From Sindora glabra (taxonomy: Eukaryota > Streptophyta > Magnoliopsida > Fabales > Fabaceae), in assembly GCA_020226215.1 (NCBI GenBank), contig CM035225.1, positions 10,055,868 through 10,119,867 of the forward strand: 64,000 bases of DNA, read 5' to 3'. The translations under genes and the position numbers were made by a program. The notes beneath the pieces are model-generated. The model was not told the origin of the DNA. It worked only from the letters and a program-made list of their open reading frames with translations, and searched no databases. Shown here in pieces: positions 13,063 through 23,959 of the stretch. Numbering within the stretch: position 1 is the first letter of the stretch; every line of letters begins with the position of its first letter.

Positions 13063-14104
13063 CTCTCCCTTGAGCTAGTATATATGTCATATATACTAAG
13101 CTTGTCACATACGTAACTTATTCTTGGATTTTAGGGACTTCATGAACATATCGGCCACTTGGTCATTGAAATTCACAAAAATAGTGATAATTTCTTTTTG
13201 TAACAATTTTTTTTTGTGAAGTAACAATCAATTTTATTATGTCTAATTCTTTCATAAAAGATAGGATTAAACATAGTATATAAGGTTGCTTAATTGTCAC
13301 ACACAAATTCCATAGAACCAAGTATATAAAGTTTTAGTTTTTGTAACAATTGTTTTAATCATATGAGTCTACAAGTAACCAATGCCATAACTCAATATTC
13401 TACTTCTATACATGATCTTACCACTACATTTTATTTCTTACTTTTTAAGAAATAAGATTTTTTCTAAAAAGAATACAATAGCTTGAAATAGAGTAATGAT
13501 TATTTAGTGAACTTGCCCAATCAGCATCTAAGTAATTAATAATACAAGTGTGCCTTTTATTCTCATATAATAGACATTTGTCTGGATTTCCTTTTGTATA
13601 ACAAAGATTACATTCTAATGAATATCACATGGTACGTTGAGAAATTAGCTTACTACATTTATTACAAATGAAATATTTGATTGAGTGATTGTGAGATAAT
13701 TTAGTTTTCTAACAAGTCTTAGTTTAATATTCGAATTCATAAAAATATCTCTAAGTTTAAAATTTATCAGGTCCATCTCATTTAAAATATCAAAAATATA
13801 TTTGCATTGAGAGATAGAAATGCCAAAATAGAATGGAGCCATTTCAATACTAAGAAAATATCAGAATTTCTGAAGTTTTTTATTTGAAAATGACAAAAAA
13901 TATGCTACTTGAATTGATCAATACCAACTTGATCACTTTTTGTAATAACTATATTGTTAACATAAACAAAGAAGTATATAGATTGGGAAATTAAGAAGTA
14001 GATGAATGCTAATAGAAGGTAAAATGATCTGCTTCACTTTAACACAAGTCAAAATCTTGAATAACTTTACTAAGCCTCTCAAACCAGGCTTGAGTTGGGA
14101 ATGG

Positions 14105-14244
14105 TTTAAAAAAATCATATTAATCTTATTCCTAACAAGTACAATTCTAAAGTTATGCTTAAACATTTGCTAATTATTCTAATCACTATCTAATTATAGC
14201 ATATACAATTAACATTATTCAATTACATTTAATACTATTTAACA
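14105..14244 (-). repeat. Copia 5' LTR remnant
   Basis: Partial copy of the sequence at 12950-13062, ending TACTATTTAACA at 14244. It is directly followed by ACCTG and then by ABCF coding sequence. CCCTA at 12880-12884 on the left side may be the degraded partner of a 5-bp target-site duplication. Confidence 0.6.
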
Positions 14245-15244
14245 ACCTGAATGATATAAAACTCCACTTCTACTAAGGTAACTTTGATGACTTTGAAAGT
14301 GGTTATGAGCAGCGTCGGAAAGAGATGAATAAGAAGTTTGAGATTTATGAAAAGCAAATGAAAGCTGCCAAGAGGAGTGGAAACCAGGTTCAGCAGGAAA
14401 AGGTGAAGGATCGAGCTGAGTTCGCTGCAGCCAAGGAAAGAACAAGGACAGGGGAAAGGTCGATGAGGGTGATGCTCCACCAGAGGCACCCCAGAAGTGG
14501 AGGGATTATAGCGTGGAGTTCCACTTCCCCGAACTTACTGAGCTCACACCTCCTCTTTTGCAACTTATTTAAGTGAGCTTCAGCTACCCAAACTGTGAGG
14601 ATTTTAGACTCTAAAATGTTGACGTTGGTGTTGATATGGGGACTCACGTTGCCATTGTTGGGCAAAATGGAGCTGGGAAATCAAAACTGCTGAACCTTCT
14701 TGCTGGTGATTTGGTTGCAACTGAGGGCAAAGTTCGAAGGAGTCAGAAGTTGAGGATTGGGAGATATTCACAGCACTTAGTGGACCTTTTGACAATGGAT
14801 GTAACACTAGTTCAGTATCTTCTTCGTCTCCACCCAGATCAATTGTGACTTAGCAAGGAGGAGACTGTCCGGGCAAAACTAGGAAAGTTTGCGCTCCCGA
14901 GTTATAACCATCTAACTCCAATTAAAAAACCGTCTGGAGGGCAGAAAGTTGGGGTGGTCTTTACATCAATATCAATGTCAAGGCCTCATATCTTGTTGTT
15001 GGATGAACCCACAAATCATTTAGATATGCAAAGTATTGATGCATTAGCAGATGCACTAGATGAATTCACTGGCGGTGTCGTCCCTGTGAGTCATGATTCT
15101 AGATTGATATCACACGTTTGTGAGGATAAAGAGAGGAGTGAAATCTGGGTAGTGGAGAATGGAAATCTCAGAAATTTCCCTGGAACATTTGAGGATTACA
15201 AGGAAGAGTTGCTGAGAGAAATCAAAGCTGAAATTGACGACTGA

Positions 15245-15461
15245 GCTTTCCCTTATAGTTTTGTCTTCTTTTTCCTCTTCATTTTCCCCTATGTATATCC
15301 CTGCACTCGCCTACGCCTTGTTCGGCTAATAAAGACTCCTTGAATCCTATAGATGTCAGATTTTTGCCCCCTCTTCCCCTTATTTTTTGCCACCTGTTGC
15401 AAGACTTGCTCACGTTTGCTCATATCCTCACAGCATAGTAGCTTCAATACAGACATTACAT
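15245..15461. other. ABCF pseudogene 3' flank and junction with the CLC remnant
   Basis: About 210 bp between the ABCF stop and the first recognisable CLC residues. It contains AATAAA at 15328-15333, a plausible poly(A) signal. No coding sequence was recognised. Confidence 0.5.
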
Positions 15462-17290
15462 GGCTTTTGGTGCATTCGCTGGTTGCAATATGGTTTTGGC
15501 AGCAGTTGCTGCAGCTCTTTGCGCATTCATTTCTCCAGCAACTGCTGGCTCTGTTACTCCTGAGGTGAAAGCCTACCTCAATGGTGTACATGGCTTCAAT
15601 CACTCTTTTTGTAAAGGTGAATGGTTTTATAATATTACAAAGCTATGAGCTTGACTGCCTCTTCTTTCTTGTTGTCATAGTGCATGCACGTGCATCTGTT
15701 TAATGTATAATGCTGGTGTGTACCTTCTTATACTGGCATACCTCCTGTCATGTCGGAACATGCATTCTTCTAAATGTGTCACTAAAAGTTCATATCTTTA
15801 GAAAGTGAAGAACTAGTTAGAATTTCATTTATAATTTTTGAGGGAATATTGAACTAATCTATGATATCAATGTTCTCAACTGTGGTAGATAAGTGATTCT
15901 GTCCTTGGAGTTTCTGCTGGATTTGTGGTTGGCAAAGAGGGGTCTATGGTACATACTGGTGCATGCGTAGCATTTTTATTGGGATATGGGGGATACAACA
16001 AGTATCACTTAACTTGGATTTGGCTAGTATTTCAAAAATGACTGGGACCGGCAAGACCTGATTCCTTGTGGTGCAGCTGCTGCCTTTCATGCTCCAGTGG
16101 GTGATGTCCTGTTTGCCCTTGAAGAAGCAGCTTCATGGTGTTATTCCATTGCAATCTCTGCCATCTTCCATTTTCTTCTTTCTGGAAAAAATAAATAAAT
16201 TAAATTTAGTTAATGTTAGCGAACTTGAAGTACCTTTTTTTTTTTTTTTTTTTGGTTGTCAAGCAGGTAAAAAAATTTTCCCCAACAACGAGCAACTTTC
16301 TTAAGAACACATGATTTAGAAGGTCTTGGAAGACTTCCGAGTGGGTGCAAAGAGCAGAAACATCAATATACGGATTAAGAAGAAAAATAAGGTGCTCTGC
16401 GAAAGAAAGAATTCGGTAGAAGGATGCTTTGCCAGGGAAGTAAAGCGACCAGTTCCTTAAAATTCTTGAATTACACAAAGAAAAAAAGGATCCTCCAAAA
16501 GATATCTTAACTCTAGACTGAAAAGGAAAAAAAAAAACAAAATTAGATTTCTCTGTTATCCGATGGATTTTTCATGTATCAAATATGTCTTGACCAAATT
16601 GAATATGATGCCTACATAATATACTTTTCTGGAGCCTCAATAATTTCCTTAAGTACCCAAAAATCTCCTTGCTGTTTTCACTTATCATGATCCAATTAAA
16701 TTTCCTGGCTATGAACGGAGTTTATGCAGTTATTTGCTTGAAGTTTCTCTTGTTGTGATCCACCAATCAAATCATTGTTCTGTGATTTTAACTAAATGAC
16801 AAGTTATTATTCTAGCTGTACATATATTTCTGTATCGTTTCAAGTTTGGATAACTCAAATATATATATATGGCATAGACTATGGTGCACCAGTAATATTA
16901 AACTGTTAGATTTTATATAATCTGTACAGTACTACGCAGATCACTAGATTTAAATTGTTAGATCTATTGGTACATCATAAAAGTGGTGTCCCAAAGCTTG
17001 TCCCTTTCAGATGTTTATTCTTTCTGGGGCATACTCTAGGGGGCGGAGTGCTTTTCGTTGGAGGACATTTTTCACTAATGCAGTAGGTGCTATTGTTTTG
17101 AGAGGTGGAATTCAGTATTGTGCCACTGGAAATTGTGGGCTATTTAGTGGAAGGTGGTTTGATAACGCATGATGTCGGTCAAGCTAAGGTGATATATCGT
17201 GTGTGGGATATAGCAGTGGCATTACCTTGTGGATATAATTGTCCGTACATATGCATCATCAATGAGTATGTCATCAAATTTAAAAAATGA
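15462..17290 (+). pseudogene. CLC-c: CLC-c-type chloride channel/exchanger fragment, pseudogene
   Basis: CLC proteins are membrane anion channels or exchangers; the plant c type is placed in the vacuolar membrane. Three exon-like pieces can be read. At 15462-15600: AFGAFAGCNMVLAAVAAALC, then SVTPEVKAYLNGV, where the usual selectivity motif GSGIPE is altered to GSVTPE. At about 15895-16165: GVSAGFVVGKEGSMVHTGAC (normally GKEGPMVHTGAC), then a frame change near 16030, then DRQDLIPCGAAAA and GDVLFALEEAASW. At about 17035-17285: RWRTFFTNAVGAIVLRGG, then CGLF and GGLITHDV, and a last piece matching the nucleotide pattern of a VDKVLRTYSIINE stretch. The upstream N-terminus, the later helices and the CBS domains are not recognisable. 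Frame breaks and missing parts make it a pseudogene. A weak possible continuation lies near 17510-17600. Confidence 0.8.
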
Positions 17291-20200
17291 ATTTAGATCC
17301 TTTTCTTTTTCTTCTGTTATTTTTGTCATTTTAAGAGAGATAAGGAAGTTTCTTATTTTAGGATGCACTGTTTTTTTTCTTTAGAATTAACAATTTTAAA
17401 TAAAAAAATTGTATTTATCTTTCTTCAAAATTCACCTCATACATTTCTTAAGAAATACACCAAATTCAAATCTTAAGAATAAAGAGCTGTTATCAGGCAC
17501 TTGCCTTTTCTGCTTTCTCATCATTACAAGCCGGTGGATGTGGCTGTTGATTGTAACTTTTACTAATATTATGTTTCATGCTTCGCCAAGATCAATTGTG
17601 AAATCATGAAAATGCATTATTGTATTACTGTTTGTGGAGCATCAGTAGAAATGAAGTCGGTTTTTTAATAAATAGGGAAGAGAAAGCATCTTGAAAATGT
17701 TTTTTTTTTTCTATCTTTTGTTATCTATTTTCTAAAATTAACATTTGTCCTGATAATTTGTTCTAGTTTTTTAGCTTGCGGCTGTTCGATTGACTTTTAT
17801 GCATGTACTTTTCCTACTTTGTTATAACCATGTTGCTTTGTGATCAGTTTCTCTGACCTTTTTAATGGGTATCTTGGAATTATTTGTCAATGACAGATTT
17901 GGGGAATTTGTCTTTCTGCCGTCATCCGAGTGCTTGGGGGGAGGTGATTGATATATGGCTAGTTAAGGAGTTACGGGATTAACTGCTCATTGGTTAATTT
18001 AAGTTCCATTTTTTATTCAAAAATTCACGAAAGTTGGGAAAAACATAGGGAAAACACAATTTATTTCTTTGATAAAAATAACGGATATATATATACATAT
18101 ATATTAAAATTTTACAATCTATCCCTTTAAACATTGACTGAGCAATAAAAATGATACATAAATTTTGAAATTTTACACTTTACTTTTCTAAATTTTAAAA
18201 AAAATGGTGAAACAATTAGTTTTAAGTTAAATATAATACAGATTTAAGTTGACCTCACTATCTTGGCCATACACAGAGTGAGTCATATAAAAATTATGAA
18301 AACATTGTAAATGTTTTTGGAATTTGAAAAATACATAATATTGAAATTTGATCAACTTGCATTTAATGGAATTTTTTTATTTTTTAAGAAGTTTAAATTT
18401 GATCTATTATTAGTATAAAATATTTTATACTATCGATGTATAAGAAGATACGTCATTAAAAAGTAATAATAATTAAAATTTTTAATAACAATAAATAAAT
18501 TTCAATAATTTTTTTATTAATATGACAATATATGAATATATGATAATATAAAGTTGATTTACACGAATTAAATTTAAGTATTTTTTAAAATGTTTATGAA
18601 GGTCATGTTTATTAAAGTATGATTGATTTTATTTAATTTATAAATTTTAAAATTGAAAAATTGAATTATTTGATTAACATAATTAAGGAACATCAAAAAA
18701 ATTATTTAAATTATTCTTGTAAATTATTGTCTAATATGTTAGTGTATAAATGACATGCAATTTTGATACAATGGAGGCATAACAAATTTGAAGTCTAATA
18801 TTTTATTTATTTTACATGTTCTTAAAATTTTAAAGCAAATTGGCATAATCAAAATAAATATAGCATTTAAAGAAAATTTTACCTCAAATTTTAGAAGCGA
18901 TTTTGAACCATAATCTTTCAGATCCACTTTGATTTTCTTGAAAAATTTGTTATCAAACTTCACAAAAAAGGCACATAAATTTTAAAATTTTACATTGAAT
19001 GAGTGATAAAAATAACATATGAATTTTAAAATTTTATATTTTATCTCCCCAAACTTTCAAAAAAGGTAAAACCATTAACTTTAAGTTAAATCTAAATGCA
19101 AACCCAATTTGACCTTATTATCTTGGTAATACATAAGGAAAATTATATAGAAATCATGAAGGTGTTATAATTATTATTAAAACTTGAAGAATACATGATT
19201 TTGAAGTTTGATCTAACTTATATTTTAAGAATTTTTTTAGAAGGTTTCTAAAAGTCATATTTGTTAAAATCTGATTAATTTTATCTAATTTATAGATTTA
19301 AAAATTGAACTACTTGATTAACATAGTTAAGGAACTTTGAAAAAAATGTTTAAATTATTCTTATAAATTATTATTTAAAATATTAGTATATAAATAATAT
19401 GTAATTTTCATTTGGTGAAGGCACAATGGATTTGAAGCCAAATATTTGATTTATTTTATATGTTCCTAAAAATTTGAACAAACTAGTATAGTCAAAATAA
19501 ATAGTGTATTTACAAAAAACCCTACCTAAAATTTTAGAAATCAATTTGAACCATAATATTCCAACCCCTCTTTGTTCTTCTTGAAAAATTTGCCATCAAA
19601 TTTGAGTTTTTTTTTTCTTTGTTTAAACTAAAAAGTCATTTGATATAGAAGAAAAGTAAAAGCTAATAGATGTTACCAGTAGACTTAACCCAAAATTAAT
19701 AATTTTACTTTTTATGGAAGTTTAGGAGGTAAACTATAAAAATTTAAAGTTCATGTGTCATTTTAATTATCTAGTTAAAGTTCAAAGAGATAAAGTATAA
19801 AGTTTTAAAATTTATGTACTATTTTTATCACTCAATTAAAATGTCGGAGAATAAATTCTATTTTTCTTTTTAATGTATTCCAAGAGTGGCAGCTACTTAT
19901 ATGAAAAGATTGCGAGTCAACATTTTCCTATTTGGCACTCGGATACTTTGAGTGATATCATATTTGGCCATTAAGATAAAAAATGCTGTTTTTCTAATAG
20001 AAACATATTTTGTTTTAATTTTTGGTGACAAGTGAAAGTTCTTTTAATTAATAGTAAAAGCAACATTTTTATCTTCCTTTATCTTTCCTGGTGGTGTCAT
20101 TGGTGGCAATTAGTGTTGGAAATAAGTCAAATTGCCTATCAAGAAATTATGATCTAATCTAATTTCAACTTAATTTAATCCAATCTTTTTATTTAAATAG

Positions 20201-22289
20201 GCCAAACTAAGGCTAATGAATGAGCTTATTTAAATAAATAAATTAAACTTTTTTTTTTATAAACTCAACTAATAAGCTTATTAAATCAACTTATTTAATA
20301 ATTAATATATTTATATATAATAAATATATCACATACAATATATATTTATAAAGTATACATATATATAATATTAATAAAACTTTTAATACATATAATTATA
20401 AATATAAGCTTAATTTTATCATTGATTTATTTTTAACCTTAAAGGCTTTTGTTTGTTACCTTATTTGAAAGTTTATTTCTATAAATAAATTTTTAAATAA
20501 ATTAATAGATCAAGCTAAATTTTTTAAATAAATTAAGTCAAATCTAAATTTTGATCTTATACAAACTAACAAACCAAATTCATGGCAATAATTTTTAAAA
20601 GCAAACCTAGCCTATTTAATATAAAATCTTATTTGACTTAACTTATTTTCACCTCTAGTTGTAATAGCATGGAAAGAAATCAAATATTAAAAAGTCATTT
20701 GATTCATATAAGTAATATGGAAAGTGCAACTTTGTGAAAAGTAAGAAATCCTTAAATTATTTCCTTCAGCAATAACTGTTAAAACGAAGAAAGCAGAACT
20801 TACCTAAAAGTTCTACTTTCTATAAATTTTGATAAGTTAGCTATCCATACCTCTTTAGTAAAAAAAAAATTTCTTATGTTATTTATAAATAAAAATACAA
20901 AACTATCCTTACTAAATTTAACTAACAGTCATTTTAACATTTTACCCTTGCTATTTTAAAATATAATAAATATAATTTATTAATTATAAAATATAAATAT
21001 AATTATTTAAATATATTTATTAATTATATAAATATAATGAGTATTATATAAAATAAATATTAAATATTATAGCATAAATATAAATTTTAAATATAATCAT
21101 AAATATAATTATGATAGAAATTTAATTCTAAATAAAATTATATTTATTATATTATTTTGTTTTTTATTTTATATTCTTGATATTTATTATTTTAATATTC
21201 CATTATAAAAATAACAAGATTATGTATTTATTTTATTTAAATTTGATAAAATTAATTACTAAACTAACTTTCTTTATTTAAATTATATTCTATTTTAATT
21301 ATATTAAGATAATTTAAGATATATATATATAAGATGTTTTGATTTTTTTAAATAAACCTATTTTACTTTTTTTATAAAAATAAAAAAAGAAATTATCAAT
21401 TTATAAAAATTATGATGGAAAAAAGATATTAGAAGTATGATTTAAAGAAAAGATAACCAAAATTCATTAAAACTTATTATTATTTTTTATTTTTTAATTA
21501 CAATTTTGAAAGATATATAAATTATTTTAATAATACTTCTTTAAAGATTTAAAATTAAATCAAATAAAATATAAAAAATTATTTATTAAAAAAATATTAA
21601 TTCTTTAATATCAATCAAATAATTTTAAATACTTATCATGAGAACTTGTCTAAAATCTTCAGCTTCCTACAAGAGTTTATTTCTTTTGTGTACCAAATAA
21701 TTCTTAATATTTCATTTATTTTTTTGAAAAACGTTAATTGTAAGATTTTCTCTCCTTATATATAAATGAAAAAAGTCTCACATATTTTTGTACCTTATGA
21801 TTGAAAAACTTATTTTCTAGAGCTATGATAAAGCTATAATTTATAATTTTATTCTTACAAAGAAATATTTTTATTTGAAAATATTTTCCGACAAAAGAGG
21901 TGGATCATATGATACTAAAGATTAGACGCATCACGTTGTTCTGCCACGAGATACAATTAAGAATTAATACAGTTAACAAAAAATCGGCCATAATAACTCA
22001 GAAAATAAAAATAAAAGTACACTTTATGTAGTTTTAATTAGGAAACTATAAAAGAATTTAACTAAAATGATTTTATACAATTATAATCTTTCAGGGTCAT
22101 TGATTGATTCATATACCCGTACTAATCAGTTGGATAAGACATCAATTGTTATTGGCTTAGAATAGAGTCCATACCTTCGGACCCAAAGGACAACCTGCAA
22201 GGATAGAAGATTTACCTAAAAGAACTCCATAGTGATGAATGCAGGTTTTAAAAAAATAAAGACACAATAACATTCCTGCCTTGAAGTGA
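17291..22289. other. AT-rich intergenic region with repeats, no gene seen
   Basis: No coding frame could be supported. It contains the inverted-repeat element at 18115-19862, AT-rich repeat-like DNA around 20100-20660, and a block near 20694-21720 that shares TCATTTGATTCATA with the sequence near 1826. The rest is low-complexity A/T. Confidence 0.6.
18115..19862. mobile_element. Inverted-repeat (foldback-type) non-coding element with an internal duplication
   Basis: The left end (AAAAATGATACATAAATTTT near 18147) matches the reverse complement of the right end (AAAAATAGTACATAAATTTT near 19805-19830), and similarity continues for more than 100 bp inward on both sides. In addition, 18140-18962 and 19010-19605 are direct copies of one another, sharing for instance TTAAGTTAAAT, GATTAACATA.TTAAGGAAC and a TTCTTGAAAAATTTG tail. 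The first copy carries an insertion of about 200 bp (18390-18598) that the second lacks. No protein is encoded. Class is unknown; Mutator-like or foldback elements have such structures. Confidence 0.6.
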
Positions 22290-22756
22290 TGCGATGGCAA
22301 GGCAAGCTCCCTGTGGATGTCTATGTAGAGGTATGAATGGCTATACTAACATACAGAAGAACCAGGCTCTAAATCTAAGCCCAAAAAAATATACTACAGA
22401 AACCCTCCGAAAGGTTGCAAAAATATCTGTTGCTCCATCAGATCAACATAAAATAATAAACTTGAGTCTCAATTTGTTCACAAGAAAGTGCAGACCACAC
22501 AACTTACTCGGGAATATATGGCCATATATAAAGAGTATTCATCTCATTCAATACAAAATTAGACAGAATAAAATGTTATTGAGATAGTACAAGAAAATAG
22601 AGGAGATAGTACTCACAATAAATTCAAGAGCAAAACCACTATAACTAAAATTAGGAAAAACAAACCAAGAACAAAAATCCTTATTGAAGCTAAACCCTTT
22701 ACAATCAGTTTTCCACAAAATTGATATTCACCAATGTATCAGTTTCTAGCCTGTTT
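22290..22756 (-). other. Probable 3' UTR and downstream flank of the 7TM gene
   Basis: This non-coding stretch lies directly past the stop codon of the minus-strand gene ending at 22757. Only shadow frames are present. The extent of the UTR cannot be fixed without transcripts. Confidence 0.4.
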
Positions 22757-23959
22757 TTATGGTCCAATAACCTGGGTGGGAGGTCGCATAGGCCAACCCA
22801 AAAGTGGAGGTGATCCTGCAGGGCTTGAATTTCGGCTAGGAGAGAAAAGGCTTAACTCAACAAATGTCCCTGTTGATGTCCCATCTTTTTCTAGTGTTGT
22901 CCGAAATGAAATTGACCCCCGCTTCGTCGATGCATCAGAATACCTACCAGGACTAGACACAACATTTTCATCAGCATTGTCTTCCAAATGACTCTGGTTA
23001 GCAATAAGAGACATTGTATCATTTTGATCATCATTAAACCTTCTCCTAGCCTCTAGATCATGCAGATTCCCCAGTGCCAAAGAATCTGCAACTGGACGGT
23101 ACACAAGCATGCATATACAAACCCCAGCACAACATACAAGGGCAAGAAAAGCTGCGAAAACAAGAGCTTCAAACATAAACTGCTCGGGTTGAGACAAAAC
23201 AGATAAACCAAGGAAAAGAACCCTTAACGGAAGGAAACTTGAAACTGAGAATATCAAAGTGTAAACCCTTTTCTGCAAACCCTTATTAATAACCAATTTC
23301 AAAATCCGGCTTCCAAGCCAAAAAAGGTAGGAAGTTAGGATAACAGCAAAAAGGCCAAGGAGAATAGTACTGAGTAAAGGGTAAGTACAGAGGGCAACAT
23401 CATGCTCCCTAGTCATTGAAGAGGTATCAGTTGTACTCGTAAAATATTGAGGCAACCTTTTAGCAGAGCCCTTGTTCTTGTCTAACCGAGGTCCGATCAA
23501 AATAATGAACAGCTGAAGAACAAACACTGGGAGGCAGTAAAGAAGAATGCATCCAGCTGTTTTCACATTCCATGTTTTGCTCATAATTCCAGTCTCCAAT
23601 TTCTGTAGGGGCGCACGAAGTAGAAACACAAGAGTGAGGAAGAGGCATGGTTCTGCAAACCCCAGATTTGATACAATGTAACATTTGCAGACAACTTCCT
23701 GCCATTTCAAGTGAAGGATGTGTCTTAAAAAATTTAATCGAAGTATCTCGCCAAGACCCCACCAGATTGCAAAGAGGATGAACGTGATTCTGATTATCCA
23801 AGGGCCACTAAAATAACTGAGTTGAACAAAGCCTTGATGATGAATACGAGACCGGAAGTAAAATGAGTAAAAAATGCACAGCAAACCAAGAAGAATCAAG
23901 AAGGCAACTAGACAAATTGTCACCACACCAAATGCGGCAGCAAATCTCGTCAGGGGCAT
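22757..23959 (-). CDS. Seven-transmembrane plant membrane protein (CAND1-like candidate GPCR family)
   Basis: An uninterrupted 400-residue frame. Hydrophobic helices are visible at about residues 4-32, 46-68, 90-115, 135-155, 195-225, 238-265 and 275-300, giving seven membrane spans. A Ser-rich, charged cytoplasmic-type tail of about 100 residues follows (DNADENVVSSPGRYSD, ending MRPPTQVIGP). MPLTRFAAAFGVVTICLVAF at the start, with FSGPWIIRITFILFAIWW after it, resembles from memory the plant protein called CAND1 (candidate G-protein-coupled receptor 1); this was not checked. Biochemical function is not established. I chose the ATG at 23957-23959: the frame stays open for 22 more codons upstream (to a TGA at about 24025) but contains no other ATG. 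The open frame is a single exon; a non-coding exon lies about 1.4 kb upstream. No frame damage was seen. Confidence 0.85.
   Translation of the reverse strand: MPLTRFAAAFGVVTICLVAFLILLGLLCIFYSFYFRSRIHHQGFVQLSYFSGPWIIRITFILFAIWWGLGEILRLNFLRHILHLKWQEVVCKCYIVSNLGFAEPCLFLTLVFLLRAPLQKLETGIMSKTWNVKTAGCILLYCLPVFVLQLFIILIGPRLDKNKGSAKRLPQYFTSTTDTSSMTREHDVALCTYPLLSTILLGLFAVILTSYLFWLGSRILKLVINKGLQKRVYTLIFSVSSFLPLRVLFLGLSVLSQPEQFMFEALVFAAFLALVCCAGVCICMLVYRPVADSLALGNLHDLEARRRFNDDQNDTMSLIANQSHLEDNADENVVSSPGRYSDASTKRGSISFRTTLEKDGTSTGTFVELSLFSPSRNSSPAGSPPLLGWPMRPPTQVIGP

Larger units (their letters stand above)
12885..14244 (-). mobile_element. Decayed Ty1/Copia LTR retrotransposon remnant inside the ABCF pseudogene
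   Basis: Read on the minus strand, the interior carries broken reverse-transcriptase and RNase H pieces typical of Copia: LSKVIQDFDLC near 14060, RKLNYLTITQSNISFVINVV near 13650-13710, and FNDQVADMFMKSLKSKN near 13125-13175. Many stops and frameshifts are present. Partial direct repeats flank it: both end TACTATTTAACA on the plus strand, at 13062 and 14244, which reads TGTTAAATAGTA as an LTR start on the minus strand. The purine-rich tract CAAGGGAGAG next to 13063 fits a polypurine tract. Most of the element (gag, integrase) is missing. The host sequence resumes at once on the right side. The left boundary is approximate. Confidence 0.85.
11718..15244 (+). pseudogene. ABCF4: ABCF4/GCN20-type ABC protein, pseudogene split by a Copia remnant
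   Basis: ABCF proteins are soluble tandem-ATPase proteins of the GCN20 type, linked to translation control; they have no membrane domain. The N-terminus (MGRKKTDEAAK) begins at 11718 and is followed by a Lys-rich and acidic region. The first ATPase domain is damaged: the Walker A is GSSGKGRST, with Arg at the catalytic Lys position; the SGGW part of the signature is deleted near 12688; and Walker B reads LLLDERTNHLD. Frame changes lie near 12000, 12235 and 12585, and stops occur near 12062 and 12622. A Copia remnant interrupts it at about 12885-14244. The coding sequence resumes (GNFDDFESGYEQRR) and continues to the second ATPase domain: GQNGAGKSK, PSGGQKVGV, LLLDEPTNHLDMQ, then an intact C-terminus ending at 15244. 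An in-frame stop lies at 14846. AATAAA at 15328 could be its poly(A) signal. No introns were seen between 11718 and 15244 apart from the insertion. Confidence 0.9.

Noticed and set aside
17400..17610. Possible further CLC exon
   Set aside because: Only a few residues fit the expected next helix; similarity is too weak to extend the pseudogene.
22734..22991. Plus-strand 85-codon frame
   Set aside because: It is the antisense shadow of the C-terminal tail of the 7TM gene.
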